Source: an uncultured Clostridia bacterium
GTDB taxonomy: Bacteria > Bacillota > Clostridia > Christensenellales > Aristaeellaceae
DNA: 43,202 bases
Direction: 5' to 3'
NCBI GenBank assembly: GCA_934647305.1
Contig: CAKUFI010000017.1
Coordinates: 1-43,202, forward strand
A program made the position numbers and the translations under genes. Of this stretch, positions 39,479-43,202 are shown one piece after another; the stretch's first letter is position 1; the number at the start of each line of letters is the position of its first letter. The notes beneath the pieces are model-generated. The model saw only the letters and a list, made by a program, of their open reading frames with translations. It was not told where the DNA came from and searched no databases.

Positions 39479-40402
39479 ATGAGCGAGCTCAGAGGAATCT
39501 GTCCGATTATCGCGACCCCCTTCACCGCGAAGGGCGCGGTGGACTACGACTCGATGGAAAACCTGATCCGCACGCTGATACAGGGCGGCTGCCAGGCGGT
39601 GACGCTGTTCGGCATCGCGGGCGAGTACTACAAGCTGACCGACGACGAAATGAAGAAAATGGCGCGGCTGACCGTCGATACCTGCAAAAGGTACGGCGGC
39701 ACGAGCATCCTCTCCGTCACCCAGCACGCCGCGCAGGTCGCGGTCGAGCGCGCGAAGCTGTACGAGGAGATGGGCGCGGACAATTTGATGCTGCTGCCGC
39801 CCTTCTTCCTCAAGCCCGGACAGGCCGCGCTGTATCACCACATGAAGGCGGTCGCTCAGGCGGTGAGCCTTCCCATCATGGCGCAGTACGCCCCCGAGCA
39901 GACCGGCGTGGCCATCCCGCCGCAGGTCTACGCGCAGCTGTTCGAGGAATGCCCGAATATCAAATACTACAAGATCGAGTGCAAGCCCGCGGGCGCGTAC
40001 ATCTCCAGTCTGCTCGATTTGACCGGCGGGCAGGTGGGCGTGTTCCTGGGCAACGCGGGCTATCAGTTCATCGAGGGCTTCGACCGGGGCGGTATCGGCG
40101 CGATGCCCGGCTGCTCGATGTTCGATCTGTACCTGAAAATGTACGGCGAGTACGCGCGCGGCGACCGGGCGGCCGCGGCGCAGACGCACTCGAGCCTCAT
40201 CCTGCCCATCCTCAATCACATCCGGCAGAACGTCGAAATGATCATCGCCTTCGAGAAGAAAATCCTCAAAAAGCGCGGAATCATCGAGTGCGACCTCTGC
40301 CGCGAGCCGGGCTTCGTCTCCGACAGGTACTACGACCGCCTGTTCGAGGAGCACTATGAGCGCATCGCGCCCCACTTTACCTGGAAGGAGGGGCAGGCAT
40401 GA
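39479..40402 (+). CDS. DHDPS/NAL-family aldolase (probable 2-keto-3-deoxy sugar-acid aldolase)
   Basis: 307 residues, class I aldolase of the dihydrodipicolinate synthase/N-acetylneuraminate lyase family. CPIIATPFTAKGAVDYDS opens the barrel, GIAGEYYKLT occupies the G-x-x-G-E pyruvate-binding loop, the Tyr of MAQYAPEQTG assists catalysis, and the Schiff-base Lys is in IKYYKIECKP. In this operon it most likely splits a 2-keto-3-deoxy-aldonate into pyruvate and an aldehyde. A true DapA role is unlikely because a sugar-acid dehydratase and a lactonase are co-encoded. GGGAGG lies 9 bp before the ATG. Its TGA overlaps the next ATG. Confidence 0.88.
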   Translation: MSELRGICPIIATPFTAKGAVDYDSMENLIRTLIQGGCQAVTLFGIAGEYYKLTDDEMKKMARLTVDTCKRYGGTSILSVTQHAAQVAVERAKLYEEMGADNLMLLPPFFLKPGQAALYHHMKAVAQAVSLPIMAQYAPEQTGVAIPPQVYAQLFEECPNIKYYKIECKPAGAYISSLLDLTGGQVGVFLGNAGYQFIEGFDRGGIGAMPGCSMFDLYLKMYGEYARGDRAAAAQTHSSLILPILNHIRQNVEMIIAFEKKILKKRGIIECDLCREPGFVSDRYYDRLFEEHYERIAPHFTWKEGQA

Positions 40403-41283
40403 CCGAAATCAGACGGCTGCCCATCCCCCGCTGCCTGCTGGCGGAGGGGCCTGTCTGGGACGCAAGGCGCAACCGCCTGATCGTCACCGACATCAACGGC
40501 AAAAGGCTTCACCTGCTCGACTGGGCCGCTCAGCGGACGCACACGCTGGCGCTGCCCCAGAAGGCCGGGTTCGCCGCACTGTGCGAGGACGGCCTGGCGC
40601 TGGGCATGGAGGACGGCGCGTATTTTCTGCCCGAGGAATGCCTTGCGGAAGAGGCGGTCGGCATGGAGGCGCTTTCGCCGCTGCACGCCCCGCAGGCCAT
40701 CCCCGGCGCGCGCTTCAACGACGGAAAGCCCGGCCCGGACGGGCGGCTTTACGGGGGCACGCTCTGCCGGGAGGGACGCGGCAGGCTGCTGCGCATCGCC
40801 GGGGGACGGATGGAAACCGCGCTTGCGCCGGTGTCGATCTCAAACGGCCTGGCCTGGGCGGCGGACGGACGCACCATGTATTACTGCGACACGTATACCC
40901 ATCAGGTGGACGCGCTCGACTTCGACGAACAGACGGGTGAACTGAGCAAGCGCCGCCCGGCCGTGGACTTTCACGACCTGCGGGCAGGCGCGCCGGACGG
41001 ACTGTGCATCGACCGGGAGGGCAGGCTGTGGGTGGCCGCGTGGGGCGAAGGCGCCGTATACCGCTGCGACCCGAAAACCGGCGAAAAGGTTCGCGCCGCA
41101 GAGATCCCCGGGGCCAGTCACGTCAGCTGCACGGCCTTCGCGGGAGAAAGCCTTGACGCGCTCGTCGTCACCACCGGCCTGGTCGAGGGCGAGGAGGGCT
41201 CGGGCTATACCTACGCCCTGAAGCCGGGCGCGCGCGGAACCCTTCCCTTCCTCTTTACCCGAAAGGAGCCCCGCCATGAATAA
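40399..41283 (+). CDS. SMP-30/gluconolactonase-family lactonase
   Basis: 294 residues, six-bladed propeller. Metal-ligand positions are visible: Glu in LAEGPVWD, Asn in RFNDGKPGPDG and ISNGLAW, Asp in APDGLCIDREG. It hydrolyses the aldonolactone made by the dehydrogenase. The ATG overlaps the aldolase TGA (ATGA 40399-40402) and its own end overlaps the dehydratase start by 8 bp, so translation is coupled on both sides. Confidence 0.92.
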   Translation: MTEIRRLPIPRCLLAEGPVWDARRNRLIVTDINGKRLHLLDWAAQRTHTLALPQKAGFAALCEDGLALGMEDGAYFLPEECLAEEAVGMEALSPLHAPQAIPGARFNDGKPGPDGRLYGGTLCREGRGRLLRIAGGRMETALAPVSISNGLAWAADGRTMYYCDTYTHQVDALDFDEQTGELSKRRPAVDFHDLRAGAPDGLCIDREGRLWVAAWGEGAVYRCDPKTGEKVRAAEIPGASHVSCTAFAGESLDALVVTTGLVEGEEGSGYTYALKPGARGTLPFLFTRKEPRHE

Positions 41284-42955
41284 CAATACCTCGCCCGTCT
41301 GGAAAAAGCGCGGCACCCGGCAGGGACTGCTGCGAAACGCCCTGCTCAAGGCCATGGGCTATACCGATCAGGACATCGAAAAGCCGATCATCGGCGTCAT
41401 CAATACCTGGGCCGAAACCAACCCCGGCCACGTACACTTCAGGCAGCTCTCCGAGGCGGTCAAGCGGGGCGTGTGGGCGGCGGGCGGCTTCCCGCTCGAG
41501 GTCAACACGATGTCGATCTGCGAGGTTTTCTTCGACCTGTCCAGCCTGATCTACCGCAACCTGCTCTCCATGACCACCGAGGAGCTGATCGCCCGGCATC
41601 CCTTCGACGGGGTGGTGCTCATCGGCGGCTGCGACAAGAACATTCCCGCCCAGCTCATGGCCGCCGTCTCGGCCAACAAGCCCACCATCTTCCTGCCCGG
41701 CGGCGCGATGCTGCCCGGCATGTACAAGGGCGAGCCGCTGTGCTGCGGCACCGACAGCTTCAGGCTCTGGACGCGCTACAGCATGGGCGAGATCGACATG
41801 GACGAGGTCGTCGCTCACGAGGGCTGCCTGTACGGAAGCGCCGGCGCCTGCCCCATCATGGGCACCGCCAATACCTGCCAGACGGTCGCCGAGGCGCTCG
41901 GCCTGGCGCTGCCCGGCAGCGCGGCCTGCATCGCGGTGTCCGCCGAAATGCTGCGCGTGAGCGAAATGACCGGGCGGCAGATCATGCGCCTGGTGCAGGA
42001 CAACGTCTGCGCCCGCGACATCGTCACGAAGGACTCGATCGAAAACGCCATCCGCGTCCTCATGGCCTGCGGCGGCAGCACCAACCTGCTCATTCACCTC
42101 AAGGCCATCGCCCGGCGCGCGGGCATTGACCTCGACCTGATGGACTTCGACCGCATCAGCAACGAAACGCCGCTGCTGGTCAACGTCAAGCCGCACGGAC
42201 AGTACTCGGTGGGCGAGTTCGGCCACGCGGGCGGCGTGCAGGCCGTTATGAAGGAGCTAGCGCCGCTGCTGCACGGCGACTGCCTGACCGTGACCGGAAA
42301 AACAGTCGCTGAAAACCTCGAAAAGGCGCAGTACGCCTTCAACCGCGAGGTGATTCGCCCGATCGACAATCCGCTGCTCCCCTACGGCGGCATCAGTGTG
42401 CTCCGGGGTAACCTGGCCCCCGGCGGCGCGGTGGTCAAGCGCTCCGCCGCCAGCCCGCATCTGCTCAGGCACCGCGGCCCGGCGAAGGTCTTCGACGACC
42501 TGGCGGATGCGGAAAAATTCCTGCTCGACGAGGACAGCGATATGACCTGGGATACCGTCGTCGTGCTGCGCGGCTACGGCCCCAAGGGCGCGCCCGGCAT
42601 GCCTGAGTTCGGCAATTACCTGCCCATCCCCAGAAAGCTCTACAGGCAGGGCGTGAAGGATTTCGTGCGCATCACCGACAGCCGCATGTCGGGCGGCGCG
42701 TTCGGCACGGTGATCCTCCACTGCGCCCCGGAAAGCGCCGCGGGCGGGCCGCTGGCCGCTGTGCGCGACGGAGACATGATTACCATCGACGTGGATAAAA
42801 ACCTGCTGCGGCTCGAAATCAGCGAGGAGGAGCTCTCCGAACGCCTGCGCCATGCTTCGCCCAAGGAGCACCCCGACGTCACGCGCGGCTTCGTACGCAA
42901 TTTCATCGACCACGTTTTGCAGGCGGACGAAGGCTGCGACATGGATTATATGTAA
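41276..42955 (+). CDS. IlvD/Edd-family sugar-acid dehydratase
   Basis: 559 residues, typical of pentonate and hexonate dehydratases of the IlvD/Edd family. Two iron-sulfur ligand motifs are intact: GGCDKNIPA (C119) and GACPIMGTANT (C192). The catalytic region TDSRMSGGAFG and the HCAPESAAGGPLA segment are present. The first ligand motif, normally a Pro-Cys pair (as in TPCNGHL), reads NPGHVHF with Gly at 51. GAAAGGAG precedes the ATG. It would turn an aldonate into a 2-keto-3-deoxy acid for the aldolase at 39479. True dihydroxyacid dehydratase activity (ilvD) is possible but less consistent with the operon. Confidence 0.9.
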   Translation: MNNNTSPVWKKRGTRQGLLRNALLKAMGYTDQDIEKPIIGVINTWAETNPGHVHFRQLSEAVKRGVWAAGGFPLEVNTMSICEVFFDLSSLIYRNLLSMTTEELIARHPFDGVVLIGGCDKNIPAQLMAAVSANKPTIFLPGGAMLPGMYKGEPLCCGTDSFRLWTRYSMGEIDMDEVVAHEGCLYGSAGACPIMGTANTCQTVAEALGLALPGSAACIAVSAEMLRVSEMTGRQIMRLVQDNVCARDIVTKDSIENAIRVLMACGGSTNLLIHLKAIARRAGIDLDLMDFDRISNETPLLVNVKPHGQYSVGEFGHAGGVQAVMKELAPLLHGDCLTVTGKTVAENLEKAQYAFNREVIRPIDNPLLPYGGISVLRGNLAPGGAVVKRSAASPHLLRHRGPAKVFDDLADAEKFLLDEDSDMTWDTVVVLRGYGPKGAPGMPEFGNYLPIPRKLYRQGVKDFVRITDSRMSGGAFGTVILHCAPESAAGGPLAAVRDGDMITIDVDKNLLRLEISEEELSERLRHASPKEHPDVTRGFVRNFIDHVLQADEGCDMDYM

Positions 42956-43202
42956 CGCTGCATGAAGGCCGGGCTTCCCGCGCGCAGCTTCGCTGCGCGC
43001 CTGCGGGGGCGGGCTACGCCCTCCCCCGCTCCCCCTCCCCCGGCACGCCTGGCTCCGCTCCCCCGCGCCCGGCGCGCACTGCGCGCCGGGCTTCCGCGCG
43101 CAGCTCCGCTGCGCGCCTGCGGGGGCTGGCTCCGCCCTCCCCCGCATCCCCTCCCACGGCTTGCTCCGCTCGCCCGCGCCCGGCGCGCGCGGCTCGCACC
43201 CC
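42956..43202. repeat. GC-rich hairpin cluster at right edge
   Basis: No gene is seen. Perfect hairpins with 3-nt loops: 42980-43000 (arm GCGCGCAGC, loop TTC), 43068-43090 (arm CCCGGCGCGC, loop ACT) and 43096-43116 (arm GCGCGCAGC, loop TCC). They are interleaved with CGGGGGCGGGC / GCCCTCCCCCG pairs (43004-43026 and again 43120-43143). The pattern repeats with a period of about 116 bp and likely continues past the window. Confidence 0.75.

Overview
This window is GC-rich DNA from what looks like a Bacillota (Firmicutes) genome, most likely a gut- or rumen-type clostridium. The support is strong AGGAGG-type ribosome sites, good TTGACA/TATAAT promoters with 17-bp spacers, and LplABC-type sugar transporters. 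Order-level placement (for example Christensenellales) is only a guess. All three solute-binding proteins carry plain signal peptides without a lipobox, which is unusual for a single-membrane Gram-positive. No rRNA, tRNA, CRISPR array, phage gene or transposase was recognised.

Layout. (1) 1-1073: a truncated PQQ-like beta-propeller protein running off the left edge, followed by a GC-rich hairpin cluster. (2) 1362-6194, minus strand: a complete branched-chain amino-acid ABC transporter, livJ-H-M-G-F, preceded by a small Cys-rich membrane ORF with a consensus promoter and a terminator. (3) 7093-13821: an aldo/keto reductase with ferredoxin motifs, a MATE exporter, a YkvI-like membrane protein, an aldose-1-epimerase-like protein and a site-2 protease homologue. 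(4) 14265-26061: an arginine/carbamoyl-phosphate cluster, argG, argH, a polar amino-acid ABC transporter (three genes), argF, carA, and carB fused in frame to a diaminopimelate-epimerase-like domain. (5) 26459-42955: a carbohydrate-use region with an LplABC-like oligosaccharide transporter, an M14 peptidase-like protein, an FAD oxidoreductase, a CapA-like protein, an intracellular glycosidase, an AraC-type regulator, and a five-gene operon (beta-helix protein, sugar dehydrogenase, KDG/KDP-type aldolase, SMP-30 lactonase, IlvD/Edd dehydratase). Together these fit a complete non-phosphorylative oxidative sugar pathway. (6) 42956-43202: another GC-rich hairpin cluster.

Two things stand out. First, the intergenic spaces are packed with a modular hairpin repeat family. 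One module has an 11-nt loop (consensus TYCAATYTATG) kept constant while its stem arms come in five unrelated but always self-complementary sequences. A second has 6-bp variable arms around a 3-nt loop next to a conserved CCACTTGCTGCCG linker. A third sits just after stop codons. These repeats reach into genes: the stop codons and last residues of argG, argH, the AraC regulator, the glycosidase and the YkvI-like gene lie inside repeat modules.

Second, three promoters in the carbohydrate region (M14-lpl operon, glycosidase, five-gene operon) share the same architecture: two 17-bp direct half-sites 21 bp apart, the proximal one overlapping the -35 by the same three bases, then 17 bp and a TATAWT -10. 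This predicts one AraC-family regulon, probably run by the regulator at 36211-37080, whose own -35 overlaps one of the half-sites.
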